DNA of 64,000 nucleotides from Mycolicibacterium aromaticivorans JS19b1 = JCM 16368 (GTDB taxonomy: Bacteria > Actinomycetota > Actinomycetes > Mycobacteriales > Mycobacteriaceae): the NCBI RefSeq assembly GCF_000559085.1, contig NZ_JALN02000003.1, positions 62,001 through 126,000 of the forward strand, in the 5' to 3' direction. Each line of letters opens with the position of its first letter. Position 1 is the stretch's first letter. Of this stretch, positions 26,751-34,707 are shown piece by piece. The notes beneath the pieces were generated by a model. That model worked only from the letters and a program-made list of their open reading frames with translations, made no database searches and had not been told where the DNA came from. The translations under genes and the position numbers were made by a program.

Positions 26751-27392
26751 ATGCCCAATTTCCTTGACCGCCTGACCATTCCGGAAGAGTCCGGGCTCGA
26801 CCCGACGATGCTGGTGCCGTTGCTGCGGCTGCTCGCCGCCGGCGAGCCGGTCACCGTGGAGGCGCTCGCCGCGGCCGTCGGCCTCCCGGTTGACGAGGTG
26901 ACCCGGCGTCTGGCCGCGGTACCCGACACCGAATACGACGAGCAGGGCCGCATCGTCGGCCAGGGCCTGACCCTGCGCCCGACCCGCCACCGATTCACCG
27001 TGGCCGGCCAAGAGCTCTACACCTGGTGCGCCCTGGACACCCTCATCTTTCCCACCATCCTGGACCGGCCCGCCAGCATCGAATCCGAATCACCCGTCAG
27101 CGGGCACCCGATCAGGGTCTCGGTCGGCGAAAACGGTGTCACCAGCGTGCAGCCCGAGACCGCGGTGGTCTCGCTGGTCAACCCCGACGACCTCACCTCG
27201 ATCCGGTCCTCATTCTGCAACCAGGTGCACTACTTCACCTGCGCGCAGGACGCCGCGCCGTGGCTCGCCGAGCACCCCGAAGGTCAGATCGTCAGCGTCG
27301 CTGAGGCCCACCAACTCGGCGCAGCCCTGACCACACAAATCCTTACCCAGCTCCATACCCCGCCAACTGCCCACCCCGGCTGCTGCAGCTGA
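26751..27392 (+). CDS. merB: Organomercurial (alkylmercury) lyase
   Basis: 213 residues, cleaving the C-Hg bond so that MerA can reduce the released Hg(II). The catalytic trio is visible as Cys93 and Asp96 (YTWCALDTLIF) and Cys156 (IRSSFCNQVHYF), matching Cys96/Asp99/Cys159 of the well-studied enzyme. A winged-helix N-terminal domain spans about 20-80. An extra C-terminal Cys pair (HPGCCS) could shuttle mercury. ATG 26751 follows AAAGG, 26 bp behind merA. Together they give broad-spectrum resistance. Confidence 0.95.
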   Translation: MPNFLDRLTIPEESGLDPTMLVPLLRLLAAGEPVTVEALAAAVGLPVDEVTRRLAAVPDTEYDEQGRIVGQGLTLRPTRHRFTVAGQELYTWCALDTLIFPTILDRPASIESESPVSGHPIRVSVGENGVTSVQPETAVVSLVNPDDLTSIRSSFCNQVHYFTCAQDAAPWLAEHPEGQIVSVAEAHQLGAALTTQILTQLHTPPTAHPGCCS

Positions 27393-27424
27393 CCAGCCGC
27401 ACCCAACCTGATGAGGAGAAATCA

Positions 27425-27715
27425 ATGAATCAACGTCCACGAAGAAATCCCGTGCTGCTGGGTGCGGCAGCGGTGCTGGTGACGGCCCTGTGTTGCGCCG
27501 CGCCAGTCCTGATCGCCGGCGGCGCGCTCGCCGCCGTGTGTGGACTGCTCGAGAATCCATGGGTCATCGGGGCAGCCGTCGCGCTGCTGCTGGCGGCTGT
27601 GGTCGCCTTCGCCCGCCGCGGTCAACGCGGCGATCACTGCTGTCCCGCCGACAGCCATTCACCCGCGACGCACACGCTCGACGACCTGACGAAAGGAAGC
27701 ATCGACAATGTCTGA
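27425..27715 (+). CDS. MerT-like small mercury transport membrane protein
   Basis: 96 residues with two membrane helices: VLLGAAAVLVTALCCAAPVL (vicinal Cys pair inside the first helix, as in MerT/MerF) and a second of VIGAAVALLLAAVVAF. Another Cys pair follows near the C-terminus (RGDHCCPAD). Such Cys pairs pass Hg(II) through the membrane towards MerA. ATG 27425 follows GAGGAG. The stop overlaps the next start by 8 bp. No MerP is present. Assignment rests on size, topology, Cys pairs and operon position. Confidence 0.72.
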   Translation: MNQRPRRNPVLLGAAAVLVTALCCAAPVLIAGGALAAVCGLLENPWVIGAAVALLLAAVVAFARRGQRGDHCCPADSHSPATHTLDDLTKGSIDNV

Positions 27716-28262
27716 AACGCGTTCGTTTACACCCCACAGGTGGGCGGGCGTTACGGCTGTGATGCTGGCAGCGGGCGCGCTGACCGCGTGCGGCCAATCG
27801 GCCACAACCAGCAATCCGACCTCACCGCCACACGCCAACGCCACAACCCAGGCGACGGCGGCGACACTGACCACGGTGGACGGCAAAACCGTCGAACTGC
27901 CCGCTGCCGCCCCGACCGCGATCCTGTTCTTCTCCTACGGGTGCGGCGAATGCGTCGGCGGCGGTAAATCCCTGGCCGCTGCTCGGGCGGCCGTGGAGAA
28001 AGCCGGAGGCAGCGCCAAGTTCCTAGCCGTCGACATCGTCCCCACCGAGAAACCCGCCGATGTTCGCCACTTCCTGGACCAGATCGGCGGCACCAGCCTG
28101 CCCGCGGTCGTCGATACTAACGGGGCCCTGACCAGCCGCTACCAGGTGACCGCGCCGACCACCGCCCTCGTCATCGACCCGTCCGGGCAGATCAGCTACC
28201 GCGGCCACGCCCCGTCCCAGGATCAGATCCTGGCCGCCCTCGGCAGCAGCGCCGCACGGTGA
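27708..28262 (+). CDS. Thioredoxin-like lipoprotein (TlpA/peroxiredoxin-type)
   Basis: 184 residues. The signal sequence ends in a lipobox (LAAGALTACGQS, lipidated Cys at about 27), so it is anchored outside the membrane. A Thr/Ala-rich linker leads to a thioredoxin fold with active-site motif SYGCGECVGG (CGEC). The strand FLAVDIVPTEKPADVRHFLD and the cis-Pro region GGTSLPAVVDTNG follow. It overlaps the MerT-like and CcdA-like genes at both ends, so the three are translated together. It may keep mercury-binding thiols reduced or deliver Hg(II) outside the membrane. Confidence 0.8.
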   Translation: MSETRSFTPHRWAGVTAVMLAAGALTACGQSATTSNPTSPPHANATTQATAATLTTVDGKTVELPAAAPTAILFFSYGCGECVGGGKSLAAARAAVEKAGGSAKFLAVDIVPTEKPADVRHFLDQIGGTSLPAVVDTNGALTSRYQVTAPTTALVIDPSGQISYRGHAPSQDQILAALGSSAAR

Positions 28263-29107
28263 ACCTGCTCGCGCTCGCGTTTACCGCTGGCATGCTCGCC
28301 CCGGTCAACCCCTGCGGGTTCGCGCTGCTACCGGCGTGGATCACCGGCACCATCGCCACCGGCGGCACCGATGCGGTGCTCGTGCGGCTGGCCCGGGCAC
28401 TGCGCACCGGGGCCGTCCTGACCATCGGGTTCACCGGCACCCTCACCCTCGCCGGTATCGCGATCAGTGCCGGTGCCCGGACCCTGGTGACGGCTGCTCC
28501 CTGGCTCGGGATCACGATCGGGCTCACCCTGGCCATCTTGGGCGGCTTCATGCTCACCGGCCGCACCATCGGTCTGCGTATGCCTGCCCGGACGCGTCAT
28601 CGGCCGGACTCCCCAACAGCCGGTGGTGTGCTCGCGGCCGGAATCGGCTACGCCCTGGCGTCACTGTCCTGCACCTTCGGGGTACTGCTCGCGGTGATCG
28701 CCCAGGCCCAGGCCACCAGCGGATGGGGCGGTCTGCTGGCAGTGTTCACCGCATACACAGCCGGTGCCGCCACCATCTTGATGCTGGTCAGCGTCGGCAC
28801 CGCCATCGCCGGCACGGCCCTGACCCGGCATCTGGGTATCCTCGCCCGCCACGGGACCCGCGTCACCGCCGTTGTCCTCATCGCCACCGGCGCCTACCTC
28901 GCGTGGTACTGGCTGCCCGCGGCCACCGGGCACACCGCCAGCGGCGGCAACCTGCTCACCGGCTGGTCGGCCACCGCGACCGGATGGCTGCAGGACCACG
29001 CCCTCCCGGCCAGCGTCATTGCCGCCTTCGCTGTGGTGGTCAGCGCGGTGGCCGCGTGCTGGACCACCCACCGCCGGCCAATCACCGGCAAGCAGCGCCG
29101 CCGGTGA
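28259..29107 (+). CDS. CcdA/DsbD-like thiol-disulfide transporter
   Basis: 282 residues with about six to eight membrane helices. Helix 1 carries MLAPVNPCGFALLPAW (Pro-Cys-Gly) and a central helix carries ALASLSCTFGVLLAVI. These two membrane Cys are the electron-passing pair of CcdA proteins, which reduce thioredoxin-like partners outside the membrane. GTG 28259 overlaps the lipoprotein stop (GTGA). The lipoprotein before it is the obvious electron acceptor. It is the last cargo gene and a hairpin follows at 29206. Confidence 0.82.
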   Translation: MNLLALAFTAGMLAPVNPCGFALLPAWITGTIATGGTDAVLVRLARALRTGAVLTIGFTGTLTLAGIAISAGARTLVTAAPWLGITIGLTLAILGGFMLTGRTIGLRMPARTRHRPDSPTAGGVLAAGIGYALASLSCTFGVLLAVIAQAQATSGWGGLLAVFTAYTAGAATILMLVSVGTAIAGTALTRHLGILARHGTRVTAVVLIATGAYLAWYWLPAATGHTASGGNLLTGWSATATGWLQDHALPASVIAAFAVVVSAVAACWTTHRRPITGKQRRR

Positions 29108-29205
29108 TGATTCACCGGCCGATACACCCAGCCAGATACCACTGTCCCTAACGATTAGAAAGCCGATAGATACAACCGTCGGACACAGTCAGATGCACAC
29201 CACAA

Positions 29206-29225
29206 GTGCCTTACTGATAAGGCAC
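29206..29225. terminator. Hairpin between convergent cargo and tni operons
   Basis: Perfect 8-bp stem GTGCCTTA / TAAGGCAC with a CTGA loop, 100 bp behind the CcdA-like stop and 19 bp behind the tniQ stop. Its position between converging operons suggests a two-way transcript end; no long U-tract. Confidence 0.55.
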
Positions 29226-29243
29226 ATTCAAGACTGCCGACCC

Positions 29244-30086
29244 CTAAGCGCGACACGCCAGTTCTGCGCCGTCTGAGCGTGTCGTCAATACGGCAGTGGC
29301 GAATAGGCGTCGGTACTGCGCCCATTGCTCGACGGGGGTGGCGTCGGCATGGTGGGCGCCGGTGCGTTCGTTGATGCGGTCGAGCAGTAGCGTCGGCCAG
29401 GCGGGTTCCGTTGGCGTCCTGGGCTGTTCAACCCGAGGGCGAGCTGTGAGCAATGTTGCGGCTACGGCGATCACATCGGGGTAGGCCACCACGTGCGCTT
29501 CTAGGCCATTCTGCAGAATCCCCGCCGCCACGTGACGCTCTGCGTGAGCCCAGAAGACCAGGATGTGGCGGGCGTCGCCCAAGGCGTCATGAAGGTCGAC
29601 CTCTGAATACTGACGGGCCAAGCGCCGATGCGTGCGCCCGGCACTGAGCACCGTGGGCCGGTCACGAAGATCCACCTGGTCGTCAAGAACGCGCGTTGGT
29701 GAACCGATCCAGCGTCGGTGACGGTGGCATACGGAGACATGTGCAGGCAGGTAGCAGTAGACGGGTTCGTGTATTCCCTTGCGTGCCATACATCTTTGAC
29801 ACAAAGGGCGGCGGAGATATTGCTTGAGCGCGGTGGGGTCGCCAGCAAGCCCGCAGAGACGGGACCGGATTACCTGCTCAGGTTGGCCGCTGACGACGGC
29901 CAACCAGTCCGGTCGCGGCCGGGCTGCGCATGATTCGGCGACATGGCCGCGCAGTGTGGAGACGCCGATATGGTTGGCGCGGGCCAGCCTGTCGATGTAG
30001 GACGATACGGCTTCCCAACGGAACGGTGCGATCGTTCGCGGGAGCCGCTGGCGTGGTCCGCGCGGCCACGGCCTGACAGTTGCCAC
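29244..30086 (-). CDS. TniQ-family target-selection protein
   Basis: 280 residues. The N-terminal region (EAVSSYIDRLARANHIGVST) and the zinc-binding segment with two Cys/His clusters (RRPLCQRCMARKG and HVSVCHRHRRWIGS) are the hallmark of TniQ/TnsD proteins, which recognise target DNA and connect it to TnsC. It is at the short end of the family. GTG 30086 lies just behind the tnsC stop. The frame is intact, unlike tnsC. Confidence 0.88.
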   Translation of the reverse strand: MATVRPWPRGPRQRLPRTIAPFRWEAVSSYIDRLARANHIGVSTLRGHVAESCAARPRPDWLAVVSGQPEQVIRSRLCGLAGDPTALKQYLRRPLCQRCMARKGIHEPVYCYLPAHVSVCHRHRRWIGSPTRVLDDQVDLRDRPTVLSAGRTHRRLARQYSEVDLHDALGDARHILVFWAHAERHVAAGILQNGLEAHVVAYPDVIAVAATLLTARPRVEQPRTPTEPAWPTLLLDRINERTGAHHADATPVEQWAQYRRLFATAVLTTRSDGAELACRA

Positions 30087-30087
30087 G

Positions 30088-31015
30088 TCAGCTGGCCGTG
30101 CGGGCCGCGGCCGTGTGGGCGGCGTAGTCGATCAAAATATCGTCCATGGCCTCGCGGGTGATGTGCTCGGTGCCGTCGAGCATCGCTTGGATTGCTGAAG
30201 CCCGGATCAAGTGGGCCAGGCTGCCGATCATCCCGCCGGTGCGGCGGTGCAGGTAACGGGCCTGGGCGACAAGGCTTCCCGGTTCGTGTCGATGCAGACG
30301 CGCGTGCCGGTGAACAACAGCCCCGAGCGTTCCACTTCGATCCCGGCGTAAACGAATGTCGCAGGCAGATGCTCGGTGAAGTATTTGAGGTGGTCGGACA
30401 GTTCTTCGCCGGCGCGGGTGTCGAGGTTGAGGTTGTGGATTTCATCGACCACCACGATGTCGGTACGGGCATCGATGAGCACCTGGCACACGGCATCGGA
30501 AATATCGGTCACGTTCATCCGCTGATTGAGCGTGGGAAGCCCCAGAAACCTTGCGAACTCCATCGCCTGTTGACATTGCTCAACCAGCGCGAGATCGGGG
30601 CCCGGCGCGGGCTGATCATCTCCGGCGGGGCAGCGACGGGGAAAACCCTTGCGGGGCGACCCTTTCGGCGGGGCCGTCACATACACCACCGGAATCCGGG
30701 CTCTCATCGCCGGGAAACCGTGCACGGGTGCGCAATTCGCTGAAACCGACCCATGATCGCCAACAGCCGGCCCTGATGGGTGATCGCTTCGATCGCCGAC
30801 GTGGTGACCACCACCAGCTCCGAATGATGCGCAACCCGGGCCTCGTTGTAGGCCGTCCGCTCGTCCTCACCGAGGCTGGCCCACTCGTCGTCGGCGAGCA
30901 ACGTGAACTCCGGCGGATCGGCATCAACAAAACGCCGCCAGCCCTCCAGCGTCGTGGTCGGCTGGCGGCGATCCTCTAACTGACCCACCGCCGCAATCTC
31001 GGTCACAGTCGCCAC
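30088..31015 (-). pseudogene. TnsC/TniB-type AAA ATPase, broken and rearranged
   Basis: GTG 31015 opens MATVTEIAAVGQLEDRRQPT, continuing to AITHQGRLLAIMGRFQRIA, then the frame ends. Another frame carries RIPVVYVTAPPKGSPR, EFARFLGLPTLNQRM, the Walker B stretch TDIVVVDEIHNLNLD and AGIEVERSGLLFTGTR. A third ends with HEPGSLVAQARYLHRRTGGM, IGSLAHLIRASAIQAM and a stop at 30088. Walker A is absent on this strand; a matching LIISGGAATGKT is on the plus strand at about 30615-30655. TnsC normally bridges TniQ and TnsB using ATP, so it should be non-functional here. Confidence 0.8.
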
Positions 31016-33084
31016 GTTTGGGCCTCCTTGCGTGCATCAAACACCGGCAGGGGTATGACCTCCGCCATCTCGCCGTCATCGTCGAAAGTCTCGTTGTCGG
31101 CGGCCCGTTCCGACGGTGACGGGCCATGATGTTCGGATGATTCCGTCGGGTCCGGCCAGTCCCGGCCGGCGCTCGCGGCGCTGGTCCGTCCAGTCACTCG
31201 GCGCTCGGCTTTCGTCTGCTGCTGCGGCCCAGCGGCGGCGCGGTCCAGCAAGTCCTCCGCGATGGCCGCAATCTCCGCTTCCTGGGTCTTCTGGGCCCCT
31301 CTGCGGTCGGCTACGGAGCGGGCGTGGCGCCACAGTGTCTCGCCGAACGGCACCGGCGAGGACCGAAGGTGCGTCCACGTCGCGGCCAGCCATCCGTCTT
31401 CGTGGTGATTGCGCACCCAAATCCTCGACACGTCATACGGGTCGTAGTGCACTTCCCACTGTCCGTTACGGGCATCGACCCCGGAATGCTGGCGCCGGTA
31501 TGGGTTGAGCGCCTTGGCGTCATAGGTGCGATGGTTGATCCGGACCCCGTAACTGTTGATTGTGCGCCACTGCACGGGAAGCAATTCGATATAGTCGTCG
31601 GCGTCCAGTGGGACCGGTACATAGCCAGCCACCTCAACGAGGGCAGTGTATTTCTCGTTGGGAGACAACGCTTTCCCCGGCGTCACCGGATCCCGCAGGC
31701 CATCGTGGGGGCGGTTCTGCCACACCGCGATGATCCACTCGTCCAGCAGCGCCTGCAGCTCAATCATCGACCACACCGCGTCGTCCTCGGCGTTTTTCCC
31801 ACGCCGCTCCACCGATGAACCGACGTAACCGGCCACGTACTGTGCGAACAGGGTGCCCACCGACTGCAATGTCCGCTCGATCTTCGGCTTATCGGTCGGG
31901 CAGTCGGGATGAGCCGGCTGCAGATTGATCCCCAATGTGCAGCACGCTTGCCGAAATGTTTGGGACAGATACGCTTTCCCGTGATCGCAGACGATCGTCT
32001 CGGGAGCGATCACCGGCCTGGCCGCAGCATCGGCCAGGCGCTGATCGACACTGGTCAGGCTGTGGTGCGGAAGTACCGACCGGGACATCCGCAGCGCATC
32101 GGCCCATCCCGGGCGCATCGGTTCGGGCGTCAATGCCCGCGCCAAGAGCAGTGACGCGTCCACTGCTTTGGTCGTCGGTCGCAGCACCGCGGCCGGGATG
32201 GACCGCGTAGCGTTGTCGACCATCGCAGTCAGCTCGACTCGGTCTACCATGCCGTCATCGAGCACTACCCGTACATCCAGAAGGGTTGAATCGATTTCCA
32301 CCATCTCGCCGGGGCGCACCACGGTGATCGACCCGAATGGGCCATCGGGCTGCTTGGACAGCGATCGCCGCGTCCGTGCTGACCCGAACGTGTGCCGTCC
32401 TTCCGCGAGGCGCTTGACCAGCCGGTAGAAGGTGGGCTGCGACGGCATCGCGGGCGCGTCGTCGGCACCATAGGTGGCCACCAGCGTCTTGGCGACCCGC
32501 CGTTGCAGACGCTGCACCGTTCCCGTTGACAGGTCGGTCTCGCCCTCGATCGCATCCCGCACCGCGGCGACGACACGGTCGTCCACACGGCCGAATACCG
32601 CGCGCCGCCGATTATGGCGCCCGTCAACCACTCCCAGGAGCCCGTCCCGTTCGTAGGCAAATCGGCGACGCTGCAACGCATTCCGACTCACGTCGTGGCC
32701 GGCGGCACGCAGCTCGTCCAACTTGGCCAGCTCACGCTGCCGCAGAGATCGTTTCGCCGTGTCGAACTCTGGGCGGGGACGAATGCCCGCGGCCGTCCCA
32801 GGCGGGCGGCCGCTGAGGATCTCCACGATGTGGCGCTCCCACCACCGTGCTTGCTCGACGGCTGCCTCGGGAATGCCAGCCAGCATTTCCTCAGAACACA
32901 GTGGCGGTCGCGACCCCGACACCAATTCCAATGCCGGATCAACCATCAGCTGCGAGAGCGGCACCACAATCTGCTCGCCGACAGCGTCAACCAGTCGAGC
33001 TGATCCGCCCGACAGGGTTACGACGGTGAAAACACCTGCTGATAAACGGATTTCGTCTCCCTCTCGGACGACACCCGTTCGCAC
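31003..33084 (-). CDS. TnsB-type transposase (DDE, Mu transposase C-terminal domain)
   Basis: 693 residues. N-terminal HTH domains bind the end repeats. The integrase core has Asp265 (GEMVEIDSTLLDVRV), Asp367 (ETIVCDHGKAYLSQ) and Glu403 (PTDKPKIERTLQSVG), all intact. A Mu-type C-terminal beta-barrel follows (INSYGVRINHRTYDAKALNP) with an acidic/Ser-rich tail that in relatives contacts TnsC. It carries out 3'-end cleavage and joining. The start GTG 33084 lies 6 bp behind tnsA and the end overlaps the tnsC start, giving a tight operon. Confidence 0.92.
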   Translation of the reverse strand: MRTGVVREGDEIRLSAGVFTVVTLSGGSARLVDAVGEQIVVPLSQLMVDPALELVSGSRPPLCSEEMLAGIPEAAVEQARWWERHIVEILSGRPPGTAAGIRPRPEFDTAKRSLRQRELAKLDELRAAGHDVSRNALQRRRFAYERDGLLGVVDGRHNRRRAVFGRVDDRVVAAVRDAIEGETDLSTGTVQRLQRRVAKTLVATYGADDAPAMPSQPTFYRLVKRLAEGRHTFGSARTRRSLSKQPDGPFGSITVVRPGEMVEIDSTLLDVRVVLDDGMVDRVELTAMVDNATRSIPAAVLRPTTKAVDASLLLARALTPEPMRPGWADALRMSRSVLPHHSLTSVDQRLADAAARPVIAPETIVCDHGKAYLSQTFRQACCTLGINLQPAHPDCPTDKPKIERTLQSVGTLFAQYVAGYVGSSVERRGKNAEDDAVWSMIELQALLDEWIIAVWQNRPHDGLRDPVTPGKALSPNEKYTALVEVAGYVPVPLDADDYIELLPVQWRTINSYGVRINHRTYDAKALNPYRRQHSGVDARNGQWEVHYDPYDVSRIWVRNHHEDGWLAATWTHLRSSPVPFGETLWRHARSVADRRGAQKTQEAEIAAIAEDLLDRAAAGPQQQTKAERRVTGRTSAASAGRDWPDPTESSEHHGPSPSERAADNETFDDDGEMAEVIPLPVFDARKEAQTWRL

Positions 33085-33090
33085 GTCAGG

Positions 33091-33831
33091 TCACCACCCG
33101 GTCCCGAGGCCAATCGCCGTGTCGTCGCCAAGTGCCGCTCCTTGCAGATCGGCAACTAAACGGCCGTGCCAGAGCAGATGAAACAGTACGGGCAGCACCA
33201 CCAAAGGAGTCCCGACCGCGTGCACACCAGCCATCAACGGACGGACCCGAGCGAAGACCTCCGCCAGTTGATCAGCCAAACCGATCTTCAATACTCGCGG
33301 ATGCCGATAACCCGACAACCAACGTAGATTCGCCCGCAGCACTGGATCGAGGGAACCGACACGCAGGTAATCCCAACCGACCATCGCGCACGTGGCGGCA
33401 GACCGATCGAACACGTCCCGATCAGCGTCAGAGATCCGGTCGTCCTCACGAACGTCGACTACGACGACAGATCCATCGCGGCGCCGCACGAAGTAGTCAG
33501 GAGCATGCCGCGTGCCGTCACGCCAATGAATCCAAAATGGTTGCGACAGAACACCAACAACATCCGGATCGGCATCCAACGCCATCAACTGGTCACGTTC
33601 TACCCAGGACTCGTGACCTACATGTGCGCCGGTTGTGGCGAACCACCACAGCCCGGGAAAGTTACGCTGACCTCGAAACGAGGGGAAATTCCGCACTGGT
33701 GAACAGTCCAACTCAAACCGGGTTGCAGCACATCGGTCCAGCGATTGCCGCGTGCATCCCTCGCGGGTGTTGAACTCCAAGTCCACTGCACTCGCTACAC
33801 CTGGCCCAGCCGAAACAGCCGACGTCAGCAC
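33091..33831 (-). CDS. TnsA-like transposase endonuclease subunit
   Basis: 246 residues. The restriction-endonuclease-like core reads ESWVERDQLMALDADPDVVG, VLSQPFWIHW, RHAPDYFVRRRDG, VVVVDVREDDR. Glu and Asp of the E-D-(Q/D)xK-type site are present, with Arg where Tn7 TnsA has Lys, as often seen in actinobacterial members. The C-terminal part resembles the TnsC-interacting region. TnsA cuts the 5' ends so that the element moves by cut-and-paste. GTG 33831 is the first usable start; it lies about 20 bp inside the right-end repeats, so expression is probably self-regulated. Confidence 0.85.
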   Translation of the reverse strand: MLTSAVSAGPGVASAVDLEFNTREGCTRQSLDRCAATRFELDCSPVRNFPSFRGQRNFPGLWWFATTGAHVGHESWVERDQLMALDADPDVVGVLSQPFWIHWRDGTRHAPDYFVRRRDGSVVVVDVREDDRISDADRDVFDRSAATCAMVGWDYLRVGSLDPVLRANLRWLSGYRHPRVLKIGLADQLAEVFARVRPLMAGVHAVGTPLVVLPVLFHLLWHGRLVADLQGAALGDDTAIGLGTGW

Positions 33832-33851
33832 ACATAAACGCTAAGCCTCGT

Positions 33852-33927
33852 GCCCCAGATTCAATGAGAAAGACACGCACTTACCCCAGATTCAATGAGA
33901 ATGCCCCAGAATCAATGAGAACGGACA
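33852..33927 (-). repeat. Right end of the Tn7-like element with three TnsB-type repeats
   Basis: Closely packed copies at 33852-33870 (GCCCCAGATTCAATGAGAA), 33883-33901 (first base changed) and 33903-33921 (one A change), then CGGACA as the terminal hexamer. All three are in the same orientation and more densely spaced than at the left end, an asymmetry normal for Tn7-type elements. Confidence 0.85.
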
Positions 33928-33976
33928 GGTGGGCCGGCTGGGTGGGCCACGCTCTCGAATTGCATGGCCAAAAGCA

Positions 33977-34019
33977 GCACCGCCAGTAATTCGTCACTGT
34001 GACGGATTACTGGCGGTGC
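33977..34019 (-). terminator. Long hairpin at the 3' end of the IS110-family transposase
   Basis: GCACCGCCAGTAAT (33977-33990) pairs perfectly with ATTACTGGCGGTGC (34006-34019), and GTCA/TGAC inside extends the stem. It overlaps the transposase stop at 33994. It could end the transcript or be a structural feature of the element end. Confidence 0.6.
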
Positions 34020-34707
34020 GACCCCGCCAAACTTTCGCATCCGTTTCGCTGGAGAGCATCGGCGCGATGAGGCAGTTGTAGACATGGCGGCTGATGCGCC
34101 GTTTCACACAACGGATTGCTTGAGCGTGGCGATTACCCTCGGCTACTCGGCGTCGGTAGTAGTCCTCCCCCAGGCCGCCCTTCCGGATCTGAGACATCGC
34201 GATGGTGTGTAGCGCCCGGTTAAGTTGACGATTGCCCGATGTCGCACGCCGCATTCGGCCTTGGGACTCGCCGGACCATTCCGGTATGGGAGCCACGCCC
34301 GCATATCGTGCGAAGTGTGCTTCGCTTCGGAAGCGGTCCACGTTGGCTGCTTCACCGAGGATTTTGGCCGCGGTGAGTGGTCCGCATCCGTTGATGGCGA
34401 GCAGCCGCGGCGATGTAGGCGACACCACTCTGCGGATGCGGCGCTCTACGGTGTCGATCTGCACAGTCAGCGCCGCGATCTCGTTAATCTCCTCGCGGGC
34501 GAGGTCGGCGACTAGACCCACATGGGGCTCGAGTAACGCCCGAGCGCGACTTTGATGGCTGGGCTGCCTCAAGAGAAGTTTTCCCATGGGCTCAGTGGGG
34601 TCTAGTTCGTGGATTCGCATCAATGCCCGCTGTGTGGTGGCGGTACGAAAGACGACCAGATCGTCGCGGCGGTTGACGAGAAGCTTTAGCTCCCTTGAGT
34701 ACTTGTC
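33994..34707 (-). pseudogene. IS110-family transposase, C-terminal half
   Basis: It reads DKYSRELKLLVNRRDDLVVF, a coiled-coil middle, then the transposase_20 helix-hairpin-helix (LLAINGCGPLTAAKILGEAA, RFRSEAHFARYAGVAPIPEW) and the Ser-containing catalytic part (GRMRRATSGNRQLNRALHTI). It continues the half at 36205-36570. No separate start is expected; an internal start at 34713 lies in the inserted element. Confidence 0.88.
34699..34707 (+). repeat. 9-bp target duplication, left copy
   Basis: GTACTTGTC, identical to 36196-36204, flanking the second IS256-family element. Confidence 0.9.

Larger units (their letters stand above)
23682..33927 (-). mobile_element. Tn7-like transposon (TnsA-TnsB-TnsC-TniQ) carrying mercury and cadmium resistance-type cargo
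   Basis: 10,246 bp bounded by inverted ends TGTCCGTTCTCATTGA at 23682 and TCAATGAGAACGGACA ending at 33927, i.e. the 5'-TGT...ACA-3' form of Tn7-type elements. Each end has three copies of a 19-bp repeat, the expected TnsB sites. On the minus strand from the right end are tnsA, tnsB, a broken tnsC and tniQ; the rest is cargo (cadD-like, merR, merA, merB, MerT-like, thioredoxin-like lipoprotein, CcdA-like). Flanking pentamers (ATCCT and GGTGG) differ, so there is no target duplication. The element was probably rearranged or its flanks recombined after insertion. Confidence 0.85.
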
